From: Undaria pinnatifida
Taxonomy: Eukaryota > Sar > Phaeophyceae > Laminariales > Alariaceae
DNA length: 64,000 nucleotides
Reading direction: 5' to 3'
Assembly: GCA_012845835.1 (NCBI GenBank)
Contig: JABAKD010000016.1
Coordinates: forward strand, 24,852,553 to 24,916,552
Under the pieces are notes generated by a model. That model ran no database searches. It had not been told where the DNA came from and was given only the letters and a program-made list of their open reading frames with translations. Shown in pieces: positions 1 through 11,171 of this stretch. Every line of letters begins with the position of its first letter. Within the stretch, counting starts at the first letter, position 1. The translations under genes and the position numbers were made by a program.

Positions 1-231
1 ATCAAGACAAGGTTGCCTGGGCAACAGCCACCCAAGCTACCAAGTGCACAACAGTTTTAAACACCCCGCTGTGCGAGTGCCTAGCGACGGCTACGCAGTA
101 TTTTTGCCCCCTTGATCTCGGATGCACCCGTAACGCCTATCACACGTGTTTTAGATTTAGCCCCAGGTAAGCCTTTCCTGCCTGTATAGACTATATTTGT
201 TATAGCTGTTGCTACGTAGTACTTCGAAGTA

Positions 232-1645
232 TATTATAAAAATACAAATACACTCCAGCTGTGAGATCGAACATTTTGTCGAAACTCATCTTTGCCAGCT
301 GTGTGTGATACTCCGATCGCGCGTATTACGAGTTGTGTTTCCTCATTAAGGATATAGGTCGGCGACTCCCCTTGCAACTACAGTGTAGCTATCAGGGTCA
401 ACAGGGTGATGCTAGGCAGTCTGTGCGCGGAAACTCTAAAACGGAGGGGAACAAAATCTGACAACTTTGGAAGGAAATGCATCAAATTATCAAGTGAATC
501 CTGTAAGTCGAATATCGGGTGGGGGGAAGGCGGAGTTTTTAAGGACGTGGGGGCCTGATTCTGATCAAAAGGGGGGCGGGAGGGGGGAAGGGGACGGGTG
601 GGGCAGGTCAATTTGTGCGTGGAAACTATAAATATTTCTTGTGGGGGAGGGAGGGGGGGTGTGGCGGGGGGGGGCGGGGGCGGGGGGGGAGGGCTTTAGG
701 TCGCATAGATGTAGGGGTTTGCTATACGCGTGGTGCCAGGTCTAGGCGATGGTGCGGGTGGTGGGGAAGGATGGGGCGTTGGGGGCGGGGGTTGGTGGGA
801 ATTGCAGCAGCTGCATGGACGGCTCTGAAACGATAACGAGGCGATATCCAGGGCATGGAAGTGTTTATTACTCTGGCGGATTTCGATAGTAGTTGGGGCG
901 TTTAAGCAAGAGAAAGCGAGGAAAAAAAAAAAAGGCAGGGGGGGGGGGGGGTGAAGATTTTTCAAGAGGTTTAGGTCACATATATTATACAAATTACGGA
1001 TTTGGTCGACACTAATGTTCGCAACATTGTGTGTGATCCTCCGATCGCGCGTATTAATTATGCATGTAGGGGCTTGCTATACGCGCGGTGCTGGGTTTAG
1101 GCGATCGTGTGGGGTGTGGGGAAGGAGGGGGCGTTGGAGGGGGGGAGGGGGGATGAATGAAATCTACGTCATGGATGGCTAGAAAGATAATGACGTGATA
1201 TCAATTGCTTAGAAGTGTTTATTTTACCGGCCTACTTCGATTATAAGTGGGGCGTTTGAACGAACTGGGCGGGGAACAAAGGGGGGGGCGAGATGAGTTG
1301 GAGCTACGGCATGGATGGCTAGATGGATAATGAGATGGTATGAGCTGGCAGATTTTGATTTCAGGTGTTGCGTTTAAACAAGAGGGATCGGGGGCGGGGG
1401 GGCGGGGGGGCGATAATTTCAATATGTGCGCGGAAACTATAAACCCTTGAAGGGGACGAATCTGACGGTTGCAGCAAGAAGACACCCGTTTATATCACCC
1501 GCCTGGTAATGTTTATTTTTCTAGAAGGTTTGATGTAACATGTAGTATGCAACCCAGTTCTTAGGTGTAGTAAACAACGTGTCAAAAGCTTCATAATTTG
1601 TTATTGTACATGGGTCGAAAGATAGAATATTTGTGTTGCCGTTGA
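232..1645 (+). repeat. Dispersed G-rich repeat family A, copy 1
   Basis: A non-coding element that recurs inverted at 23725-25452 and 39876-41513, with end fragments at 44678 and 45408. It opens with TTATAAAAATA followed by the conserved segment containing AGCTGTGAGATCGAACA, CATCTTTGC and TATAGGTCGGCGACTCCCC. The middle has several long G tracts (around 640-690, 930-950, 1120-1150 and 1380-1415). Subunits with GGAAACTATAAA and AATCTGAC recur between the tracts. The last part (about 1500-1645) matches the reverse complement of 23725-23880, which sets the right end near 1640. I see no transposase or plausible protein; open frames here are low-complexity. Copies were matched by eye, so the ends are good to about 10 bases. 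Confidence 0.8.
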
Positions 1646-2472
1646 GAACGTCAGTGTTTACGGCACTCGAGAACATCAGTCAACCTTTGATTTCCGCAAG
1701 ACATGGCGCCTCTTCAAAAGATCCAAGGACAACAACATAAACACCCGCAATTCAGATCAATACTGAAATCAACGAGGCATTGGAAACTGCACATAAGAAA
1801 ACGGTTTAGATCCTAACCCTAGCCCTAACCCTTCTCGTCATGAGTGGCCAAGTTGCCCTTGTACGGGCGGAAACTCTTGTGAATCTGAAAGCACAAACCA
1901 AGGAGAGAGAAATGACATGTATTGCATTCGCTAAACGACAGTGAGTGGTAATGGGGCTACTAAACGAGAGGGTTCGAGCAAAGGCTAAGGGTAGGTGTGC
2001 AAGAGCTGTATCGCGTATCGACATAGCCGAACACGTCAACGACAGCGACGGACAACGACGCCGACAGATACTGACCGCAGTCAGGATTTCTGATTACACC
2101 AAGTGTAGATATTTCAACTAGTATATCTCCCATATTGGTTGATGAGCGGGGGTATTGCTCCCCGCGGTCACGGTGTCGAATACGCAATGTTTCTCCAACT
2201 GTGCCAGTACCATGCAATTGCCGCGTTCTCCCTGAATGTCACTGCTATCATATACACTGTTCGGGTAGTGTGCGGACGGCGCATTGTTCAAAACTATCAC
2301 CATACGACGAAATGCTGTTGGACTAACGCACGGTTGGCGCAGTTCCCTCAAAATCCATCATGAGTACTGCTTTTGTCGCTGCAAGCATATTGACTCAACT
2401 TAAGTGGACCTCACATATCGTATGCCCCTATGCCCATGCCACACTGTGCACCAACCGTCGTGTCAACTACAG
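1646..2472. other. Spacer with telomere-like hexamers
   Basis: No supportable gene. At about 1809-1832 there are three imperfect CCTAAC/CCCTAA units, too few for a telomere. The first exon of the modular gene (signal peptide and start codon) should lie here or further left, but I could not identify it. A cysteine-rich frame near 2135-2326 was considered and lacks splice support. Confidence 0.4.
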
Positions 2473-2544
2473 CTGGCGTGTCTTGCACCCAGGATAACCA
2501 ATGTCTTCCTGGCAGGTGCTGCAGGGACATCGGTACTTGCTCCG
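2473..2544 (+). CDS. Exon W1, WAP-like cysteine module
   Basis: Follows AACTACAG and ends before GTAAGC. It reads AGVSCTQDNQCLPGRCCRDI and then GTCS. The C-x5-C-x4-CC-x5-C pattern matches exons at 4801, 6262 and 7564. Phase 1 at both ends, 72 bases. Confidence 0.75.
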
Positions 2545-5500
2545 GTAAGCGAACGTCATCGTTGTGCGTTTGCTATGATTCGCGGTTGCATATACGTAGT
2601 CCATTCAGTAGACCTCGGGTATAATCCTGCTGTTGTAAAGCGTCGCGAATACTCCGTACTGCTGTGATGGAAACGAGACTTGCGCGGTCGACACTATGGC
2701 AGCGCCAGCGTCGTCAGGCAGTTAGCACATTCGCTGGACTCAAAAGTCAATCGATGCATTATATTAGGGTACTCTTCTCGTCCATTCGGGTATTCTCGGC
2801 TCGTCCGTTTCATTCATTTGCTTCACATATATATCCCCCTACTCGCTTTCGAGATTGTTGGTGCTCATCATATCAATTCATGATATCATACGAACGCAGG
2901 AACTGACGCGGGAACCCTCTCCGTTGGGCAGCAGGCTACCGATGCTTGCGAATGCACGAGCGGTGCTCTTGATGACACAGGGGACCTATGTGGTGAGTTT
3001 TGGTGTTGTAGTGAGTCACGGGACCGCCGTGTTGGAGGACCGCCAAGAGGGTTGTGATGTTGTGACCAAGGGCCCACTGCACTAGGCAACTGCCGCAGAA
3101 CACAGTCATGCGGGACTCCGGCGCTGTGTAGGGGAGTGGCGATAACGTTGAACGAGAGAAACCACCGCAACCGAGGACCGCGGTATAAACTCTAATGTAT
3201 CCCACCTGGACGTCTGCATCGGAGGATACAGTGCGTACCACGTTCTACGTTCTTAACGATGTACGTCAATCGAGCGACGGAACGTCCGAGACTTATATTC
3301 TCATATGAATGGTGGCGGGTGGTTGATGGACTAAACCGGTCTTACTTGCTTCCAGGCCGGTGCAAACTTTTGATGCCACGAATGTGTTTTCTATAAAAGG
3401 TACAAGTAAGCGGCAACTACGATCAATACACCAAGGGGGAGACTTTTTCGCGAGGTTGCTCGTGCGCTATGGCATCGTAGAGAGTCGCACCGCCTGTCCA
3501 ACGCTGTCGCTACACTTCGCAGAACAATGTTGGCAATGTGGTAGCATCCGAGTTTTTTACTCTTCTGCTTTCTTTCACAACGTCATGTGGAGACATCTGC
3601 CACAACGTTGCAACCTATTCAGGAATCAGCAGGACATTGCGGAATTACCACGTCTACATTCAGCGCAGCTCAACATTGTACGCTACGCCAACTCGGATTC
3701 ACACCCTCAATTATACTGTTGTCGAGCTGGCATGCTCATAATGAATGTTTTTGTGTTCACAAAAAACATAGATGAGACACGAGTTTGGATGTGTCCCCTC
3801 TGCTTTTTCCGTGGTTATGATGCGGATTCGAACTTCAGATCTGGAGGAGTCGGCTCTATATGGCCTTTCCGCCAAGAAGCCATTATGGCGTGTAAACCAC
3901 GTATATGGCGTGTACAGCCCGTACCTACATGCAGTACAAATTAAAACCCTTTTGGCCGAGACTGCTGCAGATTGGGCAGAATACTCCGGTGCAACTTCGT
4001 ATCCTTGAACACGTTGCCTTGACCAGCGTTGTGGCGAGTCTGGCGATAAAAATATATGTTTGAGTTTCGAACTGTTTTGAGTCTCAAACGTGCACGGCCC
4101 TGAACGACGTTCGACTTCGAACGTCATAGGTCATGTTGTCCGTTACGGAACAGTTAAGCGTGGAAGTCCGCCACACCGATGAAACCTTGTGCGGAGATGG
4201 GGCATCTTAGCATAATACCGGTGTGCTTTCAGCTATCCAGTAGACTAGACTATAGTATCAGGTATCAGGTATGCCCATGATGCACATTTTCCCTGACAAA
4301 AAAATAACCAGGGCGACTTGAAACCCGAAACGTATTATATGGCCAAGTCAAAATCGTTAAATGTTTGTTGTGTTTGCAAATGCACTTGCGATAGCACGTT
4401 GGATGTGACTTGGCGAGGGGCGATTTCGTACTTCATCGCTGAGGTGACCAGTTCTATACGGCAAGCAGGAGAGGATTCCACCATAAGTTTCCGATATTCT
4501 TAACGAAGGAGTACAATTTCGCGCACCCCGTCTGGACCATAGTACACCGTTCTTTTTCCTATGATGTTATCATGTTCGAACGTCCACCACACATATGGTA
4601 CGGATTTGAAGGCCACTCTGCAACTACAGTAGTAATGTAGGTAGCATAGCACTTCGGAGCCGTGGCTGGTTTGGTCATTATGGCTGGGGCTTTTGGGACC
4701 TGCCTGCTAGCCTTTGACTTATGAATCGTATGGCGGTTACCTGCATGGTCATTTCTTCTGCTGCTGCGATCCCCGTCCCTTGCATTTCTGCCATACGTAG
4801 CTTGCGGAGATTCTAGTGAGTGCCCCAGTAACACCTGCTGCAAGGTGAACGGAGAGTGCTCAGGTGAGTCTGGAGGTGAACGTCTCATGCAGGATAGTAC
4901 ATTCCAAGCGCCTGCAACTCACCGACACCGCTGGAACATGTTTTTTTTTCCGCACCGACCGGACGCCTCAATTCATTGGCATGTTCGACAAACAAGAGAG
5001 CAATCAGCTTATTATATTGTAATGCTGTTTCTGTACTGCTCGGATGTATTGGACGTAGTTTGTTACAGCAGCCGAAAGTGGGGAATATCTTGACTTAGTG
5101 CATATACCTGGCTGCATTTGGTCTGGCGTAACTGATGCACATGTTTCTTCGCTCGACCTATCTTGCCATCAGTTGCAGACGAAGGGAGTGTACAAGGCGG
5201 AACGGCCGCCAACGATGTGTGCGAATGCAACACTGGCCGTTACGATGAAGATACCGGACTTTGCGGTGAGTTTCCTAGTAGAACGGGTCCAGGAAGCGAG
5301 CCACCCCGTTGTCGGCCCACTCGGTACTATATTTGGTGTGATTGATGTGGTGCGCGATACGTGGTATTCGGTAATGGACGCACCGGGTGAGCATGTGCAT
5401 TAAATCGACCCTCGTAACTACCGTGCCGGATGTATCAGCAGTGGTATACTTGAGGGCTGAGAGTGGATTGCTTGGAACTCGAGGTCAGTCGTGTTTTCTA

Positions 5501-8500
5501 CTGTTGATTGAGTCAGCGGTGACTGCATGCAGCCAGTATAACGCGGGTTTCTTTTGATTTTGGTGTTACGGATTCGTTGAGGTTCAGGACTCGTTAACTC
5601 GAACCATGTGCATCCGAGCTACCATCAGTTGTCCCGCTGCCGCAGGTTTCCCATATACGAGCCTTTCACACATAACTGCAAGTACAATAGTATGCCATGG
5701 TATAAAAGGCAGCTAACTGCTGTATCGTACCAACTAAAACGGCCGTTGTTTTTGGTATCCTTGTCACTCGCCACGTCGGAAATCCATAGGTACAACAGCT
5801 TTGTAGTGTATGGAGGATATATCGATTGTTGGACTTTTAAAAAACGCGCATTCTAAATTTTGTAGCATGTCGCAGGTCCATGTGGTGCATGTTTGCATCA
5901 CACCGAGGCGGAGCACATACCGACCGAGGGCAAAAAATCGCATAGCACTGGTATATCACGGCGACATCCGCGTAACGCCTTGTATCAGGAATACAACTTA
6001 CGTGTTCGTTTTTTGGTGTCTTATGGCGCATCTTCGGACGCATGGGAATGTGGAACTGTCGATCGTGGCGGCTTGCAACATCGGCGGCGTCAGAGTGGCG
6101 TGAAACTACTGACGACTTGGCGTGTATTGGCGTAAGTGCAGAAGCCCGGCCGCTGGGCCACTGGTTGTGGAGGGCTGAAATCGAGTACTTTCGTCCCTGA
6201 CTTGCTTGATTGTCGTCTTCTTCGTCCGTCGTCGATATCTGGCAAATCACATACATCAAAGGGTGCAACCGAGACGCCAATTGCAGGGGAAATAGGTGCT
6301 GCGTCCTCGCCGACAACGCGTGCTCATGTAAGCGTTGTGGGCGTTCAATTTTTTTGTGCATGTAGATGAAGGGACCTTAACGAGCCTTGGGCGATCGTGT
6401 GTCACAGAGTGGAGATGGCCCTAGGGCAGCGCCGCATAGTCTCACGAAGCCATCGATCTGATAACGTAACCTTGACCCTCTCGCTGGGACAAGCGTCACA
6501 TCCTGCTAGTTGGGTACCAGCGAGTCTTACTATGAGTACCCAACGCACGCGACCTAATCGAGACATCATTCTTGTTGTGCAACTTCAAAGCCAATTTTTT
6601 GGCCCTGGCCACGTGTTTTGCTCAGATATAGCGACCCGGGTACTGCGTGATTTATTCCGCTCACAACCCTTTAACGTGATTGTCGAACACGCATCTGGTA
6701 TGATATAGTCTATAGCTGCGCTTTGATTTCCTTGACGGGCTCAACGCTAACTTTGTTGACGTAGTTTCTTTCGTCAATTATGCTTGGTATCCAGGCACAC
6801 GTGAGGAAATCAAAACATTAGGTGACGGGTCGACTCTTGTTGGACGTGTTTTCAGTGCTGGGAGGTCCTTCTTTGTGAATGGGTGATCATTACTAGGTGT
6901 ATTGCACGTTGACATTTTCACACTTACTTCCGTCCCTTGTTTGTCGTTCGTGTTCAGCGACTGCCGAGGATAGTCTTGGCCCCGGAGAGGCTGCCGACGA
7001 CGTCTGCCAATGCTCGACGGAATCATACGACGACGCCCTCGGCTTATGCGGTGAGGCTGCATCCGCCCTGTCACAAACCTTGCCGCACAAAAATGTAGGC
7101 TTGTACTGCCACGTAGATAGTGGAATTCTCCATTGCAGGAACGTCCCCTGTGATCAGTTGATACGGACGTAACAACAAAAATACCTCGGCACGACGTACA
7201 AGAGTATCGAACGGGTTTTTGTGGCCGTCATCGCCGACGTCGGTGCGGTATCGGAAAACATCAGGAGTGTAGCCAACACTGCTGCGGGGAAGGGGCGTCT
7301 CGAGATCATGCCATTGGTATTGACTCTGACGTGCTCAAGTTCCATTGGAAGAGGGTCACCGATTTTTCCAAAAATGTGTGTTTGCACAGTAGCAAGAACA
7401 TAATTTATTGAAATGTGAAGGATACAAGGTAGGCAGTAGCACACTCGATTTTCGCGGGCGTGAAAAGCCTAAATACACCTTGTGGCCAAAAAAATCCGTT
7501 TGGATCGCTGTCCAGAAATCGGTGTACGTTGTCCCCTCTCTATCCGCCCACTGTCTGAAACAGCTTGCACCGATGACAACCAATGCGAAGCCGGGGAGAT
7601 CTGCTGCCCGGACAAGTTTCAGTGCGAAGTTCCTCTGGCTGATGACCCCAGCGCCTGCGGTGAGAAGCCGTATGGGGGCACTAGAACCATTTACATTTCC
7701 GTAACCCGCCAAGAAATCCAGGTCCGGTTCAATATCATCGCACGTATCCCAAGGACCACCGCGCGCTAGTTTACTGTCAAAACTTGCCGAAGGTAACCTC
7801 TAGTGGCTGGCACAACTATTGTAATAGGTGCCCGTCGTGGCATTGCTGGAGTTCATGCCAGCAGATATAGATAGGGGTTGGCTTACGTCTTACGGCGCCC
7901 AACCAGACGTGGCAACAATATAACTAGCCGGCTTGACCCCACACCCCCTCGCCACGTTGCCGTAGGTGACCCGCACATGACCGGCTTCCTTGGACAGAAG
8001 TTCGACTTCACGGGAGACGACAACTCGTGGTATGCCCTCATCTCGAGTCCCCCGTCGGTGCACATCAACATGCGCGTCTCGGCCCCGGTCCCCTCTTTGC
8101 CGGAGATTACGTACATCACCGGCCTCTCTGTCCTCACCACAGACTACGACGGAGATGAGCACAACATGATAATCTCGGTAAAAGACCCGCACAGTCTCAA
8201 AAGTGCCTGTCCCGCTGGCCTGTCGGTCTGTCTGGCGGACGGCGCTTTGAGTGTGACTGTTGACGGCGAGGAGGTCTTGATTGCGCCTGGTGTGGCCGAT
8301 GTGGCACCGGGTGTCAACATCTCGGCTGTGAACATCCCCGGCCAGTGCAGGTCCTTCGGATTTGAGCAATACTGGGAGAGGAAGAAGATGGAGGCCATGC
8401 AGGGCCGCAGGCTCTCGGTAGAGGAGACAATGGGAGACTGGATCCTCGGCGACCCTACGATGACCAACATGGAGGAGTGTATCGATTACGTCTCTGAAGC

Positions 8501-8799
8501 CATGGATGGAGACACTCTGTTTGACCACCAGTCGGAGCACGCGTCCTTCCGTATCGTCACCCCCACCGTCACCATCCGCCTTAGCCACGGCAGGCTGCAC
8601 CAGGTTGCCATGCGCGATCCTACCGACCAGTTCGACCTCCCGGACCACCTCACTTGGCAGATGAACATGGCGATCGACCACTCCAGCTTCGGTCGCGACT
8701 CCCAAGGCATTATTGGTGAGACCTTCGTTCCTACGCGTGACGCTAACGGTGACAAGATCATGACCGGCATGGAAAGCATCCGCGGGAAACAGGAAGACT
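2473..8799 (+). CDS. Modular cysteine-rich protein with VWD-like domain (eight internal exons recognised)
   Basis: Probable secreted or cell-surface protein; molecular function unknown. Exons recognised: 2473-2544, 2900-2992, 4801-4863, 5173-5265, 6262-6327, 6958-7050, 7564-7659 and 7966-8799. All are multiples of three and begin and end in phase 1, so any can be added or skipped without a frameshift. Two module types alternate. Type W is a small disulfide module with AC-x(4-5)-C, then CC, then a final C, resembling WAP or other whey-type cores. Type L is 31 residues with a C-x-C pair and a closing LCG. Introns start GTAAGC, GTGAG or GTAAGT and end in AG. The last large exon carries a VWD-like domain. 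First and last exons are not certain. The intact frames across all exons argue for a live gene, although the wide introns could hide lost modules. Confidence 0.72.
2900..2992 (+). CDS. Exon L1, C-x-C linker module
   Basis: Follows GAACGCAG and ends before GTGAGT. It reads GTDAGTLSVGQQATDACEC and then TSGALDDTGDLCG. It is 93 bases, the same length as L2 and L3, with the shared frame D-x-CxC-(x)n-D-(x)n-LCG, so the three are clearly duplicates. Confidence 0.75.
4801..4863 (+). CDS. Exon W2, WAP-like cysteine module
   Basis: Follows CATACGTAG and ends before GTGAGT. It reads ACGDSSECPSNTCCKVNGEC plus S, 63 bases, phase 1-1. The acceptor context GTAG-CTTGC is shared with the minus-strand relic at 43784. 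Confidence 0.75.
5173..5265 (+). CDS. Exon L2, C-x-C linker module
   Basis: Follows GCCATCAG and ends before GTGAGT. It contains GTAANDVCECNTGRYDEDTG and then LCG. A second AG six bases into the exon could be used instead and would remove two residues; the 93-base length of L1 and L3 favours the first. Confidence 0.75.
6262..6327 (+). CDS. Exon W3, WAP-like cysteine module
   Basis: Reads GCNRDANCRGNRCCVLADNA and then CS, 66 bases, phase 1-1, ending before GTAAGC. The acceptor is AAAG, weaker than in its neighbours. A diverged copy of this exon and the start of its intron lies on the minus strand at 39044-39109. Confidence 0.65.
6958..7050 (+). CDS. Exon L3, C-x-C linker module
   Basis: Follows the acceptor TTCGTGTTCAG and ends before GTGAGG. 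It reads ATAEDSLGPGEAADDVCQC and then STESYDDALGLCG. 93 bases, phase 1-1. Confidence 0.75.
7564..7659 (+). CDS. Exon W4, WAP-like cysteine module
   Basis: Follows CTGAAACAG and ends before GTGAG. It reads ACTDDNQCEAGEICCPDKFQ and then CEVPLADDPSAC. It is longer than the other W exons (96 bases) because a tail with an extra cysteine fuses a linker-like end to the module. Phase 1-1. Confidence 0.75.
7966..8799 (+). CDS. Large exon with VWD-like domain
   Basis: This 278-codon exon starts after the pyrimidine-rich acceptor CACGTTGCCGTAG and ends before a perfect GTAAGT. Its first residues, GDPHMTGFLGQKFDFTG, match the opening of a von Willebrand type D domain (GDPH...F.G..FDF). Later landmarks are a CPAGLSVCLADG loop, SFGFEQYWERKK, and near the end DSQGIIGETFVPTRD, which resembles the late motif of the Root cap/LEA-like family also found in algae. 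Reading through the donor gives 56 more codons to a stop at 8964, but the phase-1 donor is the better model. A candidate terminal exon follows the acceptor CACATCACAG at about 9251 (YRPVNVWYQLVGKGRAQ then stop at 9312-9314); this is weak. Codon choice is C/G-rich at third positions, unlike the surrounding DNA, which supports coding. Confidence 0.8.
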
Positions 8800-10929
8800 G
8801 TAAGTGGCCACGGGAATATAACGCCGTGCGTACAATCCGAATTCCAAATTTCCTCGTTCCATCCGGCCTTTACATACGGGTTCTTCGTTCGTGCGTCATG
8901 GGTGATGATAACTATCCTGTTTCAGGGGATATATGTGTTGATTATAGTCGTCATGAGTTGGACTGAATCATTCAAGACGCAGTCGTTTCAAGAAACCATA
9001 CCATTCTCCTCTTTCTATGTTTTCCTCGCCAATCAACCGAAGATGACAGATTACGACTCTCCTTACTCTCGCAATCTAGACAATTAACCTCGCAGTAGGT
9101 AGTAGGCCAACCTGAACGGCCCGACGACGGTATACGATACGATGTTCGTCGTAAAAACTTTGCGATCACGGCGGGTGCTCCGAAACCTCTTCTAGTTCAT
9201 TCTGGCACAACCATCGACACGGTGAACTTCTAACCACCAGCCTAGCACATCACAGACAGGCCTGTGAACGTATGGTATCAGTTGGTTGGGAAAGGCCGTG
9301 CGCAGCAAGCACATCTATAGCTGGTGTACCCTTGGTTCTGGCCGCAGAATTGAAAGGATGGTCTGTGTTCTTGATTCGCACTGATAGATTGGCATATAGT
9401 CAAATCAAACATACTGACGCACCATGGCGACTCCGTCACCATCGGAACAATACCAACACTGATTGCTCGCCCTCCCTCACTCGAACGTACGCAATGAATG
9501 CTGCGCGCGCAGACTATGTGGAGGGCCCCCTGGGTGTGGACTTCGCCCAGGCCACTTTCAGCTCCTGAAGATGCCATGGTTGAACATCTGTGTTGTTCGC
9601 ACGAGCAGTCACAAGTTGGTTCTACTGAGCGATACGAACGGCATAGTGTTCTGGTTAATCTCCAACGACCGTGCACAAGTGCGTCGCTGGGTCGATCCCG
9701 TTCCCCAGAAAGCTGCGTGCGTAGTTACGAATAACGGACAGTAAGAAGATAGTAAACGTTTGCTTTTAGGCGTTAATAAAACAGTACCAGGCTACACGTT
9801 TCAGGTGGAGCAGGAGCAGTCTACACTCATATGCAGTTGCATACTTTCGGCGCGCGGTAGAACGTGCGAGACTGGTAGTTGAAAGAAGGCTACCTCATTT
9901 ACGCGAGCGTTAATTCGCCTCTGCGCAATTCATGGCGTGTTTTTTAATCTCGGGCGCTTTGCCGTTGGTCGAGGTTTTGGTCGTACCAAACAGTAAGCCT
10001 CACCCTACAACAGAAAAAAGAGAAACAATCAAGTTAATCTCAAGCAGGCTCACAACCTAAGTTCAAACAACAAAATCACCATCACTCAGCATCATATGTA
10101 CCCATTTAATTCCTAATGTCCCAAACACTACTGCTGGTGCCCCCCCCCCCCCCCCCCGCTGCGGCCGCCTCCTTCCGGTTTCATGGCGTGGCTGCTGCTC
10201 GGGAACTCCAGCCTATCGTTCGTGAAGTTTGTTGGTGAACCAGCCGTCTCTGCGCAAGATTGATTCTATACAACCGCGAGATACATCGTGCAATCGAGCG
10301 ATTAGGTCGATATAGGTTGTACTGCTCTTTTCATGCATTCTCCAACTTGCAAAACTCCCTTTTCTACTCCTTCGCATAATTCCACTTCTCAAATACCAAT
10401 CCAAACAATCGATAACTTGTCAACGTTAATATATGGTACCCCACAATCAAATGTGAAATCGCATTGTATCCATCCATGTACGCCAACCATCACGTACGCG
10501 TACTTACTGCTGTAGTCGCAAGGCTACGGTGGGGGGTATTCCATTCTGCAATGATCCGCAACGCAAAAAATATCTGGGCGTATGATGTTCTGGTAGGCAA
10601 GTCAACGTACAGCAGCAGATCGTGTTACAGCAGTAGTATATCATTCGTACTCGTATCCTCATGTACCGACATCTGTTAGCAGGCAGCAGAAGTTTTATGG
10701 TACTCGTTGATGTCTCTTCCCTACACGCGGCGCACGCATCGAACGTGAAAAGACATGCCGGACACTGGGTATATTTGTTGACGGCACTCTTGCCCTTTGA
10801 CGGACAGCTGTCAAGGATTTCTACTCATATTCAAAACTACTGCAAGTATACCGACAAAAGTACTTGCAGAAGGTCAACGCAAATACAAGAATGTTTTGCA
10901 GACAAAGACAAAAGAATCAAAGACAAGAG
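8800..10929. other. Gene 3' region and spacer
   Basis: After the likely last exons there is no frame that looks like protein. A run of 17 or more C lies near 10140-10158. No RNA gene or repeat copy recognised. Confidence 0.4.
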
Positions 10930-11171
10930 ACGCGTGCTATGATAGATGTGCACCACTTTTTGTCTGAGGTTCCTCAATTTGGGAGCTTAAGGCCTCTACC
11001 ACACAATGATTTAAGGAAAAATAAAGCTGGTTCGGATGAGAAATCTCATGGCCTAGGTAAACGACGAAAATCATGGGAGAAAATGGTCCATTGCCGACGA
11101 TGTTGGGTTAAAAAAAACATCGTTCAGAAAACACTTCAGACGAAAAGCGCCACCTCTATCGTAGCACGCGT
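10930..11171. mobile_element. MITE, GCTACGATAGAGG-type, copy 1
   Basis: A 230-base element (10936-11165) with terminal inverted repeats: left GCTATGATAGATGTGCACCA, right the complement of GCTACGATAGAGGTGGCGC. It is flanked on both sides by ACGCGT (10930-10935 and 11166-11171). ACGCGT is its own complement, so it may be target duplication or extended inverted repeat. A second copy lies at 20900-21136 in the opposite orientation, sharing the interior CTCAATTTGGGAGCTTAA segment. No coding capacity. Confidence 0.75.

Noticed and set aside
1809-1832. Telomere-like CCCTAA units
   Set aside because: Only about three imperfect units, not at a sequence end; most likely chance or a small internal remnant.
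3360-3944. 194-codon plus-strand frame inside the modular gene
   Set aside because: Lies in the intron region between L1 and W2, has no domain, no suitable splice sites and average composition; partial cysteine matches (SCGDICHN near 3590) lack a donor.
7890-8705. 271-codon frame antisense to the VWD-like exon
   Set aside because: Shadow of a GC-rich coding exon with biased third positions; the sense strand has clear domain motifs and splice sites.
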